Of a DNA stretch of 64,000 nucleotides, positions 1 to 9,374 are shown one piece after another. The stretch covers positions 16,659 through 80,658 of the forward strand of contig JALNWK010000004.1 of NCBI GenBank assembly GCA_023230925.1, written 5' to 3'. A program made the translations under genes and the position numbers. How positions within the stretch are numbered: position 1 is the first letter of the stretch; every line of letters begins with the position of its first letter. Source of the stretch: Limnochordia bacterium. GTDB lineage: Bacteria; Bacillota; Limnochordia; DUMW01. The notes below the pieces were generated by a model. It was not told the DNA's origin. It did not search any database and saw nothing but the letters and a program-made list of their open reading frames with translations.

Positions 1-3000
1 TTGCCGATGTTACTGGTGCCCATACTTGAGGGATCGCCCCCTGAATAATCGATTGGAAGGCTGCTGCATAGAAGGAAAAGTGCGGCAGAAAACCCGTACG
101 ATCCAGCAGTGATTTTAGCTGTAGGGGTTCTTCGCCGAAAAGGATGCCCCGGGCGAAGACGTGGGCCACTGACCAATCATTTCCATAATGCCTTCCATCG
201 AAATCGTTAACGGCATTGGCATCATACCAATTGGGATGATATCCCGGCATACCGACAAACTCCCACTCATACATCTGCTCAAAGCGATGTTCTGCATATA
301 GGCGGAGTTGGGCCGGGTTATTCCAGTAAAGCCAATTTGTGGACGACCACAGACTCCGCGGATCCTGCGTCTGCGCACCAGTCCACTCGAAATACCCATC
401 GATACCGAATTCTGTTAGAACATCGTCCTTAGCTTGTCTTCTGGTCGGCTTTCCCGTGTAATCGTGCTGCACCGCGTAATCCACCGACTTGATCCATTGG
501 GGCAGATCAAAGGCGGCATAGATCGATAAAGCCTGTTTCGCTGCCCGATAGGAGGCATCCTGCCATAGATGATCGTCACCGACCATTTTCGCAAGTCTGG
601 CGGCACCAAGCATGCCCTCATAGGCGAAGCAGATCCCATCGGAAAGACTGGTAAAACCGTAGACACTGGACAACGTACCAGACCAGGCCCAATCGAAGAA
701 GATCTGGTAGTATGCATATAGACCCTGAATCTCCTTCCACAGGTCTTTTGAGACAGCATCGTCGTAGAAGTAAGCATATACCCACGTCCAGTCTAGCTGC
801 CTTCCGTTGTACCATTCCCGATCGAAGGGTTCCTCGGCCACCCACACCTTATTACTCATGACGTACTGCTGACCGCTGGTAGGATCAATGATAGTCTGGA
901 GGCTCTCCTTGGCAAAGGTTGGATCGAAAAATCTAGGTAGACTGGTTCGGGCCAATATCCTTTCCTTCCCTCCTAGCAGTGGGTAGACATTAGCTAGGGT
1001 TTTTGCCGTAGAACCGTTATATTCCGTATCCGACTTTCTCGGTTCCACAGGGCAGTACTGCCAGACATACGCCATCAGCTCTGATTGAAGTTTCTCCAGT
1101 ACCGGATCATTAGTTATACTAATGGGCACCAACATCTGATCCCGACTGCTTGGTATGGGGATCTGGTAGGTTAGCTCTTCGCCGAGCCGATACGCATAGG
1201 GACCAAAAAACGTACCAACATTGCTTTCAATGATTGCCCCATCGATCCACTTCACTGGATAACCTGAGCGTTGCGCCAGCATTACAACCGGGGGTACCGG
1301 TGCGATCTGAATAGGTTCGGTGGACCATTCATCCTGCATCATGTGATACTGGAGACTGTTGGTGATGGTCACCACCCGGTTAACATCATCCACCACGGCA
1401 GTTTCCTCTAAGGCCTTTGGAAAACAAGCCAGTGCCCTGCTCCAAAAATCGGCAAATTCCCGGGCCTCTTTTGGCATGCCAGTTAACCATTTTTCACCCT
1501 CTTGCCGCATTATTCCATAAAGAGGCATCACCCCAATGCTCCCTGCAGCTTCAGGAAAACTGAAAACCACATCCTTACCCGTAATCTGGATCAGGGTTGG
1601 GCGCCTTTCTAGGCGAATCAACATGGGTAAGACATCCGCACTGCCCGACTCCGGGTGATTCCACAACAGCAGCCACGGCGCCCCAAGGGCGGAACCGGGT
1701 AACGTCTCATCTTTCTGCACAGAAGCAACCTGTCCTTCAAGATCGACATAGGCGACATAGTCTAAGGACAGGCCGTTGGTCCATTTCCAACTGGAGGCCT
1801 CGGTCTGGTACAAGACAGCTGGGAAGGCCCGGGAGATCATGATCTTGGTGTTTACCTCAACACCATCTTCTTCAGTACATACCTCACCAACACCCGTTAC
1901 CCAGTCGGCCACAGTTACTTTCGGTGTTTTCGTTAGTGTTCCCGCAAGTTCGACAGAACCTAGGTCGAGACTACTACCGTCAGGGTAAAATGTGGGCCAG
2001 TACAGAGTCTGTACTGGCGCGTCCTTAGTTATGTTAAACGTAAGTAATCCCTCAGAATCTGTATGCAGTACACCAGTACCCTTACCAAAGGAACCGAAGG
2101 TACCAACACTGCTTAAAGACGCCTTTGGCTCGTAGGTATCGACGCCAACAACGCTATGCTCCACCGCCCTTTGACCTCCAATCTCCCCGGTAAGCCTTGG
2201 ATTAACAATGCGCACTTCTACCGGTGGTACTCCCTGGGGCACGTTTGTCGCAAAGACTTTCATGGCCCAGGCAGTCATGCTTTCTAGGTCAGCTTGATCC
2301 AGTTGTCCCCATAGCCCCTCGGGAGCACCATCACCAATGGGTACCTTTAATGTTACCCATTCGCCAGGTTGTAGGACAATTGCACCCATATCAGCGGCCT
2401 CCGTCCAACGACCGGAGGGAAACAGAACCGGTTTGGCCTTAATCTGAATCCCAGTATCTACATCCTCGAGATACAAATCTACTTCAAAGTAGTCCCAGCC
2501 TCGCCAATCCTCAAACACCTGCATGTCCACAATTCCTTGGGAGTAACCTTCTTCCTTAAAAGCAAAGTGAGTATATACCGCAGGCTCATCCTGGGGTCCC
2601 TTCTTGGACGCATCAAACATAACCTTATAGGGTTTTCCATCCGGATCCCTATTGGCAGGCGCCCAATCGGCTTGGCTCCACTTGGCAACATCAGTGAAGT
2701 TCGCGATGGGACGTTCGACATGCTCCTTTGTTTTCGGTACTCCAATTAACTGAGCATTGGCCAATCGCACTTCAACGGGCCTTAACCCACCGGGCACATC
2801 TATGCTAAATACCTTGACCGCCCAGCCGGCCATACTCTGTAAGTCCTCCTCAGAAATCCTTTTGCTCCCCCAATACCCCTCGGGCGCATCGATAAGGGGC
2901 ACCGAAAAAGTCACCCACTCCCCGGGACGTAGGGTGACTGCTCCCATATCATCGGCCTCGGTCCACCTGCCCGATGGGAATAGGATCATCTTCGCGAATA

Positions 3001-3928
3001 CCTCGTGGGTAGCATTTTGGTCCAGGTAAATATCCACCTGAAGTGTCTGCCAACCCCGCCAGTCTTCAAAGAGCTGCCGGTCTATAACCCCTTGGGAATA
3101 TGCCCCTTCTTTGAAAAGAAACTGGGTTGTGAGGGCAGAACCTCCATCGGGTGCACCACTGGGGTTAACCCTGGGCCGAAAGGGTAGTCCTTCTGCGTCT
3201 TTGTTGGCACAAGCCCAGTCGGCCTGGCCCCATTTTATCGCACTGTCAAAGTCGTCAATGGAACGGTGCTCAAGACTTGCCTGAGCTTCTACTTCACTGG
3301 TTCTTGAAATCCGTCCGTTGGACAGACGAATATTAATGGGCTTTGCTCCACTGGGAACTGGAGCAGCAAATAACTTAACCGCAACTCCCTTAATGTTTTG
3401 AATATCCTCAACAGTTAGTCCATCGCCGCCCCAATAGGCTTTGGTCATTTCACCGCTTAGAGGTGCGGTAATGGTAACCCACTGGCCTGGCTGGAGTGTT
3501 ACTGTTCCGAGATCGCTTGCCTCGGTCCAACGGCCCTCGGGAAACAGGATTAGCTTGGCCTGAACATCTACATTGGGCAGCTCTTCCTCGAGATACACAT
3601 CCATCTCAAGAAACTCAAAACCCCGCCAATCCGCATCACACATTCGTTCCATGACACCCTGGGAATAACCACCTTCTTTGAAAAGAAAGCTTGCACGAAC
3701 AGCAACCTCTCCTTCCGGTCCCCCGTCGGGCACAACCGCCGGTTGATAGCCCACTCCCTCTTCATCGGAGTTTGCATCAGGCCAGCCCGCTTGGGCCCAC
3801 GAGGCAGAGAAGTCTTGCACCAAGACCTCCTCTACCCCTTCCGCCAAGGTTGAAGGGGATATGAACATACCTGCAAATAACAATACTACAACTAAGCTAA
3901 TAGCTACTTTTCCCCAAGCTCGCAACAT
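1..3928 (-). CDS. Secreted protein with three tandem ~170-residue modules, putative polysaccharide-active (3' end outside window)
   Basis: The frame is open from ATG 3928 to the window edge (about 1,309 codons, no stop), so the C terminus is missing. A GGAGGGG ribosome site lies at 3934-3940, and the gene follows the binding-protein stop by 16 bases, so the two are probably cotranscribed. Residues 1-29 are a type I signal peptide. Residues ~38-207, ~225-394 and ~406-578 are three copies of one module, each with FKEGxYSQG, DWRG, FPxGRWTEA, LxPGxWVT and a closing VxxRLxN-type strand. They look like all-beta, perhaps carbohydrate-binding, domains, but I cannot name the family. The rest is rich in Trp and Tyr; its last third has helix-like segments such as DWTWVYAYFYDD, suggesting an alpha/alpha-toroid hydrolase or lyase. 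The enzymatic role is inference from context; the open frame and the repeats are seen directly. Confidence 0.75.
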   Translation of the reverse strand, partial: MLRAWGKVAISLVVVLLFAGMFISPSTLAEGVEEVLVQDFSASWAQAGWPDANSDEEGVGYQPAVVPDGGPEGEVAVRASFLFKEGGYSQGVMERMCDADWRGFEFLEMDVYLEEELPNVDVQAKLILFPEGRWTEASDLGTVTLQPGQWVTITAPLSGEMTKAYWGGDGLTVEDIQNIKGVAVKLFAAPVPSGAKPINIRLSNGRISRTSEVEAQASLEHRSIDDFDSAIKWGQADWACANKDAEGLPFRPRVNPSGAPDGGSALTTQFLFKEGAYSQGVIDRQLFEDWRGWQTLQVDIYLDQNATHEVFAKMILFPSGRWTEADDMGAVTLRPGEWVTFSVPLIDAPEGYWGSKRISEEDLQSMAGWAVKVFSIDVPGGLRPVEVRLANAQLIGVPKTKEHVERPIANFTDVAKWSQADWAPANRDPDGKPYKVMFDASKKGPQDEPAVYTHFAFKEEGYSQGIVDMQVFEDWRGWDYFEVDLYLEDVDTGIQIKAKPVLFPSGRWTEAADMGAIVLQPGEWVTLKVPIGDGAPEGLWGQLDQADLESMTAWAMKVFATNVPQGVPPVEVRIVNPRLTGEIGGQRAVEHSVVGVDTYEPKASLSSVGTFGSFGKGTGVLHTDSEGLLTFNITKDAPVQTLYWPTFYPDGSSLDLGSVELAGTLTKTPKVTVADWVTGVGEVCTEEDGVEVNTKIMISRAFPAVLYQTEASSWKWTNGLSLDYVAYVDLEGQVASVQKDETLPGSALGAPWLLLWNHPESGSADVLPMLIRLERRPTLIQITGKDVVFSFPEAAGSIGVMPLYGIMRQEGEKWLTGMPKEAREFADFWSRALACFPKALEETAVVDDVNRVVTITNSLQYHMMQDEWSTEPIQIAPVPPVVMLAQRSGYPVKWIDGAIIESNVGTFFGPYAYRLGEELTYQIPIPSSRDQMLVPISITNDPVLEKLQSELMAYVWQYCPVEPRKSDTEYNGSTAKTLANVYPLLGGKERILARTSLPRFFDPTFAKESLQTIIDPTSGQQYVMSNKVWVAEEPFDREWYNGRQLDWTWVYAYFYDDAVSKDLWKEIQGLYAYYQIFFDWAWSGTLSSVYGFTSLSDGICFAYEGMLGAARLAKMVGDDHLWQDASYRAAKQALSIYAAFDLPQWIKSVDYAVQHDYTGKPTRRQAKDDVLTEFGIDGYFEWTGAQTQDPRSLWSSTNWLYWNNPAQLRLYAEHRFEQMYEWEFVGMPGYHPNWYDANAVNDFDGRHYGNDWSVAHVFARGILFGEEPLQLKSLLDRTGFLPHFSFYAAAFQSIIQGAIPQVWAPVTSA
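2195..3815 (-). repeat. Three tandem protein modules (approx. 3815-3307, 3255-2748, 2712-2195)
   Basis: Translation of the 1-3928 gene shows the same ~170-residue unit three times at about 510-540 base spacing. Modules 2 and 3 are closest to each other; module 1 is more diverged (for example DADWRGFEF against FEDWRGWQT). The shared blocks are listed in the gene entry. Boundaries are approximate. Confidence 0.8.
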
Positions 3929-3944
3929 TCTAGCCCCTCCTTTA

Positions 3945-5228
3945 CTATTGTTCGGTATTGCCTACGTCTTTGTTCTGGGATTCCTGGATAATCTTGTTAA
4001 ACTCGAACATTGCCACCCGTTCTGCTTCGGCTAAGGTCTGTTCGGGAGCCTTACGGCTATTGAATATGTCGGTAAAGGCCTCTGCGATGATTCGCTCCAC
4101 TTTGTCTGGTAAGCATGGTTTGACTAATTGACCACTCATCAAAGATAGCAAGTAATGATCAATACTCTTTGGCCGGGACTGACTGCGGTGGAAAGCAGCC
4201 AAGGTCTCTGGATAGGTCACAACAGGACTAGCGATCCCAAAGAGTACCTGCAGGGTTTGGGCAGGTTCCTCGTAGGTAAGGAATTTCAAAAGTTCCCATG
4301 CTTCCTGCGGATGCTCGGTGTACGAACTGATCCCAATTGGCATTCCGCCTAAGCTGGTATAGGTACCCGCTGGACCTGCCGGTGGCGGTGTCACGTCCCA
4401 TCTGAATCTGACATCCCGGGTATAACCAGCCCACGTCCATGGTCCTGTCCATTGCATAGCCACTTCACCTGCCTGCCACTGGGGCTCCCACCAATCGTTC
4501 AATTCACCCGGTTGGGGCTGGGCATGATGCAGCCATATAAAATCATGCATGTAGTAGATTGCATCGATAGTCTCGATTTCATGGAGAAGGAACTCTGTTT
4601 GATCTTCATTCATCCAGCGCCCACCGTAAGAGGCAATAATGCTGTCTTTGTTAAACTCGAGATTACCCATACCAAACCGTTTAGCATCTAAGTCAGTGAG
4701 TTTTTTGGATATTCCCAGTAGGTCTTGGTAGGTCCATCCCACCTGGGGAGCAGCAATTCCACTTTCCTCAAACCGATCCACGTTATAGAAGATCGAGTGG
4801 GCATATACGTCCCGGAGTAAGCCATATTGTCTGCCAAGGATCTGACAGGTTTCCAACACCGCGGGTAAGTAATTACTCGCATCAAACTCGGAGTCCTTTT
4901 CTATAAATGGACCTAGATCCTCAAGCATCCCCCCCATGGCAAAATCAAAAAGGTCTTCTTTCTTGATCCAAAGCAGATCCGGCGCTTCACCGGTTGCCAT
5001 CAACATCCAAACCTTATCCGCATAGGAATTCCAATCCGCAAAGATGACTTCTACCCGTACATCTGGGTTTAATTCCTCAAAGAGCTCAAGAATCTCTAAG
5101 TTAAGATCATGCTCCTGGGATCCTTCGGTGGACCACCACATCAACTGTAATGTTACAGGCTCCGCAAAGGAATCAAGCGAACACAATAAGACTGTGATGA
5201 TAAACATCAGTATCATCTGTTTCCTCAA
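3945..5228 (-). CDS. ABC-type sugar solute-binding protein (family 1), locus A1
   Basis: About 427 residues, usual for COG1653-type sugar-binding proteins. The N terminus MILMFIITVLLCSLDSFAEP is a type I signal peptide without a lipobox. The mature part has the family order: MWWSTEGSQEHD at the start, FEELNPDVRVEV, then ATGEAPDLLWI around residue 85 and a late PQEAWELLKFLT segment. The frame allows GTG 5237, TTG 5228 or ATG 5216. I chose TTG 5228 because CGGGGGTGA (5234-5242) lies five bases upstream of it, a spacing reused elsewhere in the window. The gene sits between a LacI regulator and the triple-module protein, so it probably binds an oligosaccharide released by that protein. No permease or ATPase gene is nearby. 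Confidence 0.87.
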   Translation of the reverse strand: MRKQMILMFIITVLLCSLDSFAEPVTLQLMWWSTEGSQEHDLNLEILELFEELNPDVRVEVIFADWNSYADKVWMLMATGEAPDLLWIKKEDLFDFAMGGMLEDLGPFIEKDSEFDASNYLPAVLETCQILGRQYGLLRDVYAHSIFYNVDRFEESGIAAPQVGWTYQDLLGISKKLTDLDAKRFGMGNLEFNKDSIIASYGGRWMNEDQTEFLLHEIETIDAIYYMHDFIWLHHAQPQPGELNDWWEPQWQAGEVAMQWTGPWTWAGYTRDVRFRWDVTPPPAGPAGTYTSLGGMPIGISSYTEHPQEAWELLKFLTYEEPAQTLQVLFGIASPVVTYPETLAAFHRSQSRPKSIDHYLLSLMSGQLVKPCLPDKVERIIAEAFTDIFNSRKAPEQTLAEAERVAMFEFNKIIQESQNKDVGNTEQ

Positions 5229-5379
5229 GTTATTCACCCCCGTATTAGCCTAGAAAACATAATCCCGTTCTAAGATCTATATGTGCCTACTGCTCATTCA
5301 TCACCCCGTTTCTAATCATGATCTTGCTAAATCATCCTCTCTTGTCCTTACTTTCTTCTATGATCTGATTGAGTTGTCT

Positions 5380-6387
5380 TCATTCACAGGACGCTCTTGA
5401 TCTAGACAATCCAATGGTAGACTCCCTTACAATCAGCTCGGTTCCTATACGGGTTTTCTGCACGGATAGTTCTTCTTGACGGATCAACTCAAGAACCCGG
5501 CGAGCTGCCAAACGACCCATCGCATCACGATCCACACTAACGGCTGTAAGCGGTGGAATGCAATACTGCACTAAATCGGTATTATCAAAGGAGACAACAG
5601 ATACGTCATCGGGGACCGATAGTGATAACTCATGGATCCCCTTGAGACTTCCCACGCCTGTCTCATCTGTGACGCAGAATAATGCTGTTACATCCCGTTC
5701 TTCTATCGCTCTTTTGGACAAGCGGCGTCCATCCTCTGCTTGACCAATCCCATTGTAGATAAGCGTGGGTAAACCAGCCTCTTCCATAGCTCTGCCGTAG
5801 CCGGCAACTCGTTCCATCAAGCTTGTGCTCAGTTGGCTTGCACCAATACAAGCGATTCGCCGATGGCCCAAGTCCAGAAGGTGCCTAGTTGCCGCGTACG
5901 CACCAACAATATTATCTGTAGCAATACAATTAAGCGCCCGATGCTCATAGTAATTGTCCATCATCACCACCGACGTATTCAGACTTTCTAAATAATCCAG
6001 CAGATCATCCTCTGGCCAACCAACAACGATGAACCCAGCAACCCCTTCGCCGCTAGGCAGTTCCATCGATTGCATACTTCTCTTATCCTCAATAGCGCAA
6101 GTCACCAATCGGTAACCAGCCTGTTGACAGGTTCTCTGGATGTTTTGCAAAACCGGTCCGTAGAAATTACTACCGAAAGATATGTAATGCTCGGTGCTCT
6201 TCGTGGTCAAGAACATGATATCCATTGACGTTTTTGCCTGCTGAGCAAAATATCCTAGCTCCCGAGCCGTTTTCAGCACCCGCTCCCTTGTCTCAGGAGA
6301 AACGCGGTCATTATGCATCGCTCTGGAAACCGTCGAGGATGAGATATTCAGCTTGCGAGCAATATCTTTTAAAGTCACCTTTTTCAT
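5380..6387 (-). CDS. LacI-family transcriptional regulator, locus A1
   Basis: 335 residues. The N-terminal helix-turn-helix with VTLKDIARKLNISSSTVSRA and the hinge VSPETRERVLKTARELGYF are diagnostic for LacI/GalR. The rest is a periplasmic-binding-like sensor domain with VVSFDNTDLVQYCIPPLTAV near the C terminus. ATG 6387 is preceded by GGAGCGG; an in-frame TTG directly before it is unlikely. The gene lies upstream of and codirectional with the sugar-binding protein at 3945-5228, separated by about 150 bases, so that operon is its likely target. A CpG-centred palindrome at 6417-6430, just upstream of its start, is a candidate autoregulatory operator. The effector sugar is unknown. Confidence 0.92.
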   Translation of the reverse strand: MKKVTLKDIARKLNISSSTVSRAMHNDRVSPETRERVLKTARELGYFAQQAKTSMDIMFLTTKSTEHYISFGSNFYGPVLQNIQRTCQQAGYRLVTCAIEDKRSMQSMELPSGEGVAGFIVVGWPEDDLLDYLESLNTSVVMMDNYYEHRALNCIATDNIVGAYAATRHLLDLGHRRIACIGASQLSTSLMERVAGYGRAMEEAGLPTLIYNGIGQAEDGRRLSKRAIEERDVTALFCVTDETGVGSLKGIHELSLSVPDDVSVVSFDNTDLVQYCIPPLTAVSVDRDAMGRLAARRVLELIRQEELSVQKTRIGTELIVRESTIGLSRSRASCE

Positions 6388-6416
6388 CAATAAATCCGCT
6401 CCCCGTTACATGGTAA

Positions 6417-6430
6417 GCAAAACGTTATGC
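6417..6430. promoter_or_regulatory. Candidate LacI-family operator
   Basis: The 14-mer GCAAAACGTTATGC is palindromic except at one pair (GCA-N-AACGTT-N-TGC) and is centred on CpG, as LacI/GalR operators usually are. It lies about 30 bases upstream of the LacI start at 6387, a position suited to autorepression. I found no second copy before the neighbouring operon. Confidence 0.5.
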
Positions 6431-6890
6431 AACTTTGCCACCGTATCAGTGGAACTGTACCATATATTTATATTCGATATTCGATCCAGATTCTCCTCTA
6501 TTTGGAACTCATCGCGGTGCAACTTTTACCATCACTCCAGTCCCTGCCTACTGGCATGTTTCAGACCATCTGGCGAGGTAAGCAAAGACCAGTCACACGC
6601 ACTTTCATGGGATTGTCCCACCAATTTGTGGGTCGTTTCCCATCGTATTTTGTTTTTTGGTAGTTTGATAGCGCAGATACGACAAGACTGCAAAGATACT
6701 CGTGTAAACCCCTATTACGAATAAGTAAGAGACACATGATCTTTGAAAGACAGATAGGCTCGAAGGACCAGTAAGGATATGTCTTTGTGCTAGTTTAGGA
6801 TTACTCCGTGCTACTGCTTAGAGTCTTAGACGCAGGCACTGGCGTTTGAGCCACTTAGGAGGCGTTTTTGAACCGGCTGGTTATTTTATA
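6431..6890. other. Long noncoding gap between the LacI gene and the next operon's end
   Basis: About 460 bases with no convincing gene. The plus-strand frames at 6353-6724 and 6427-6663 have no ribosome site and no recognisable protein character. AT-rich ATATTCGATATTCGAT at about 6472-6488 may belong to the promoter of the LacI gene. Nothing else could be assigned. Confidence 0.5.
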
Positions 6891-6921
6891 AAGCCCTGTT
6901 GATGCTTAGAACAGGGCTTCA
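6891..6921 (-). terminator. Hairpin terminator after the locus A2 operon
   Basis: Complementary arms AAGCCCTGTT and AACAGGGCTT flank a loop of about nine bases, just beyond the stop of the 6926-9355 gene. On the minus strand the stem is followed by TTATAAAATAA, a weak T-rich tail. It probably ends the 14200-to-6926 transcript. Confidence 0.6.
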
Positions 6922-6925
6922 ATCT

Positions 6926-9355
6926 CTACATGGAGATCCTTTCAATGAACTCCGTAATCGTCTCCAAGGGTTGCAGGAGCTCACCGCTTAAATGTTCCCT
7001 GAAAAACTGGTTCCGCAATCGATCCAATTCCAGCAAGACTGGTTTTTTTAGCTCTTGGGCCATCTGGGCAATGCCCTGCAAATGACAAGATATATCTACG
7101 GAGGTTTCAACATCATCTTCCAGCAATTTGACCAAACGTTCCAGGCCAGTGGTCAACTCCGTCACATGTCGGAGAGTAGTCGCCGCACTTTTGGCTCTAT
7201 GTGCCTGAATGAGGAGCTCCCGCCGGCTTTCATTCCAGATACCCAACTTTGTCCCCACAAGCCATGCGGTAACTTGGTTCCCAGCAAAGGCAAATTCAAT
7301 ATCTAAACGCCTAGCCGTTTCATCCACCAGAGCATCTACGTAGACGCCTTTTAGCAAATCGAAGACGAACACCGATTCTTCTTGCAGCAAACCAATTCCT
7401 TTTAGATCAATAGCTATCTGTGTAGTACAAGGGTCTTCTTTCGTGTTCCGTAAGGTGAAGTATCCGGCATTGGACCGGAAATCCCCATATCGTTCCAGTT
7501 GAACTTCAGATGTGGCTGCACTAGCCCACGTAACTGGGAACCAGCCAGCCCGATCTAGGGCACAAATAACTGGCATGTATTTCTTAAACAGGGGTCGATA
7601 AGCTGCCCAGTCTGACTGGGTGGGATGTAGTCCTAAGACGTTGGTGAAAATGCCGTAAAACATGCTTAGCTGAAGGAGCTTTTCCCTCTGGGCATAGTCC
7701 CAAGAGGATGTTCTCCCATAGGCTAGATTTTCTGTAAGGAGTAAAGTCCATGGTTTCTGATAGGCTAATGTCCTGCGGATTGCGAAATCCCGGTCGGACG
7801 TACCAAAGCCGGTGCCCACCTCTCCGCCAGGTACATCCAAAGCATGAACATAGAATAAGCCTCGTTCCGGATAGATAACGTTTCCCAACAAAATCTTGTC
7901 TTCCTCCTTGGCTAGGTTTGCCATCTCGGTAACGTATTGATGCTGGGTGAAAGCTAACAGTTGCCCGGTACGTTTCCTACTGTCCCAGATTAATGGATCT
8001 CGGGCTGTGGTAAAATGCTCCTTGCGGTAGTTGATTAGGCCGCCAGCCCAATCCAAGTTATCAATGTAGATCCCTTTAAGGGTGCCCCCACTTTGAGTTG
8101 CTTCCTTTTCTGCATGACGGACATGCTGCACTTGAGTTTCAAAAAAATTGGGTGATGGCAGATGCGGATCAGAGTTGACCACAAAGTCTACCATGGGCCC
8201 ATATGCGTACCAACCAATCGGCATTAGCTCCCCATTGGAATCGTAAATCCCTGAATTTGTGATCGCGCGGGCCACATAGTTTAAGGGTAGGATCTTATGG
8301 TCATAGTCAATGACATCATCTGGTGCACTAAGTGATCGCTCCAAAAGGGCCAGGAACTCCTCTTTGCTAGGTTCGGGCTCTCTTTCCCGATCCGGCCAGC
8401 CTAGCCATTTTTCCGAGGGTGCTGTATAACGAAAGGAAACTATGTTCTGTACGAGATCCATCTGGTAATCCATCGGGGTTTCGTTGAATTTCAAACGGAA
8501 ATCCCCCAAGGCGGGCACCTGCCGATAGTCCTGGCAAAAGACCCAGTTTCCCGCCTCTTCTACCCGCCGGTTAAAATGCTCAGGAAAAGCATCATAGTAC
8601 CGTTGGGCCGCAGCCCGCATCCCCCATTGGGCTGGAAAAGCATAAATCACAAACTCAAATTCCGCTTGGCGGGGGAAATTGGAGGTATCCGGGGAGAGTG
8701 CCAGCGTAAAACTGATGGTATATCCGGTGTTGTCATAGCGAATCCGAAATAGACGGGGCTGATTCAAGGGAACCCCCATGGCTAGCCCATATGCATCGCA
8801 ATATATGGCACTAAACGGATAGATGTTCATCGGATGGGAGGCTAGGTTAGCCACATTTTCGTAGACCCTGTGTTGAACGATCTTGCGGCTAACGTTGATA
8901 TCATCTGCCCACTGCCAATTAGAGGCATCAACGGGTATGGTAAACGCCACTACTAGGACCCGATCGGAGTTGGATAGATCCTCAACTACACCATGAACCC
9001 TCATATATCCTTCGCACTGTTTATAGGTAGCCTTCATTTGCAGATCAAGTTCCGGTACCACACCCTTCTGTACCCATTGTCCCTGTGACTCGATCATAGG
9101 AAATCCAACCTCATGACGCCTATTTGCCACGGCATCGGTAACACTAAAGCCAAAACTGGCTTCCTCTAGCAAAGTACACTCCTGACCAAATAGATGCAAT
9201 TGCTGCAGTGACCCATTGCCGGGACAAATCTCAATAGATAGATCATCTGTGGAAATCCTAACCATACTTATTTCTCCTTCGCTAAAGGCAAATACAGTGC
9301 TTATCGCAAAAAGCATCAGGAAAGCTACTGCTTTGAACGCAGACAAGTATTTCAT
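6926..9355 (-). CDS. Secreted glycosidase-like protein, locus A2 (family not identified)
   Basis: 809 residues starting with a clear type I signal peptide (MKYLSAFKAVAFLMLFAISTVFAFS). Residues ~30-270 look like a beta-sandwich. The middle (~280-650) reads like a TIM barrel: PIGWYAYGPMVDF, LKGIYIDNLDWAGG (possible catalytic Asp at a strand end), ILLGNVIYPERG and WTLLLTENLAYG. The end is helical (~690-809). I do not recognise the family and assign hydrolase activity only by fold impression and context. It is the last gene of the nucleoside hydrolase / binding protein / DUF4832-like operon, 19 bases after the preceding stop, and is followed by a hairpin. Alternative: a non-catalytic glycan-binding protein. 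Confidence 0.6.
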   Translation of the reverse strand: MKYLSAFKAVAFLMLFAISTVFAFSEGEISMVRISTDDLSIEICPGNGSLQQLHLFGQECTLLEEASFGFSVTDAVANRRHEVGFPMIESQGQWVQKGVVPELDLQMKATYKQCEGYMRVHGVVEDLSNSDRVLVVAFTIPVDASNWQWADDINVSRKIVQHRVYENVANLASHPMNIYPFSAIYCDAYGLAMGVPLNQPRLFRIRYDNTGYTISFTLALSPDTSNFPRQAEFEFVIYAFPAQWGMRAAAQRYYDAFPEHFNRRVEEAGNWVFCQDYRQVPALGDFRLKFNETPMDYQMDLVQNIVSFRYTAPSEKWLGWPDREREPEPSKEEFLALLERSLSAPDDVIDYDHKILPLNYVARAITNSGIYDSNGELMPIGWYAYGPMVDFVVNSDPHLPSPNFFETQVQHVRHAEKEATQSGGTLKGIYIDNLDWAGGLINYRKEHFTTARDPLIWDSRKRTGQLLAFTQHQYVTEMANLAKEEDKILLGNVIYPERGLFYVHALDVPGGEVGTGFGTSDRDFAIRRTLAYQKPWTLLLTENLAYGRTSSWDYAQREKLLQLSMFYGIFTNVLGLHPTQSDWAAYRPLFKKYMPVICALDRAGWFPVTWASAATSEVQLERYGDFRSNAGYFTLRNTKEDPCTTQIAIDLKGIGLLQEESVFVFDLLKGVYVDALVDETARRLDIEFAFAGNQVTAWLVGTKLGIWNESRRELLIQAHRAKSAATTLRHVTELTTGLERLVKLLEDDVETSVDISCHLQGIAQMAQELKKPVLLELDRLRNQFFREHLSGELLQPLETITEFIERISM

Positions 9356-9374
9356 CCACGTGACCTCCTAGGGA

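Noticed and set aside
415..777. Minus-strand 120-codon frame
   Set aside because: It overlaps the long 1-3928 frame in another phase, with no signal or domain; a shadow of that gene.
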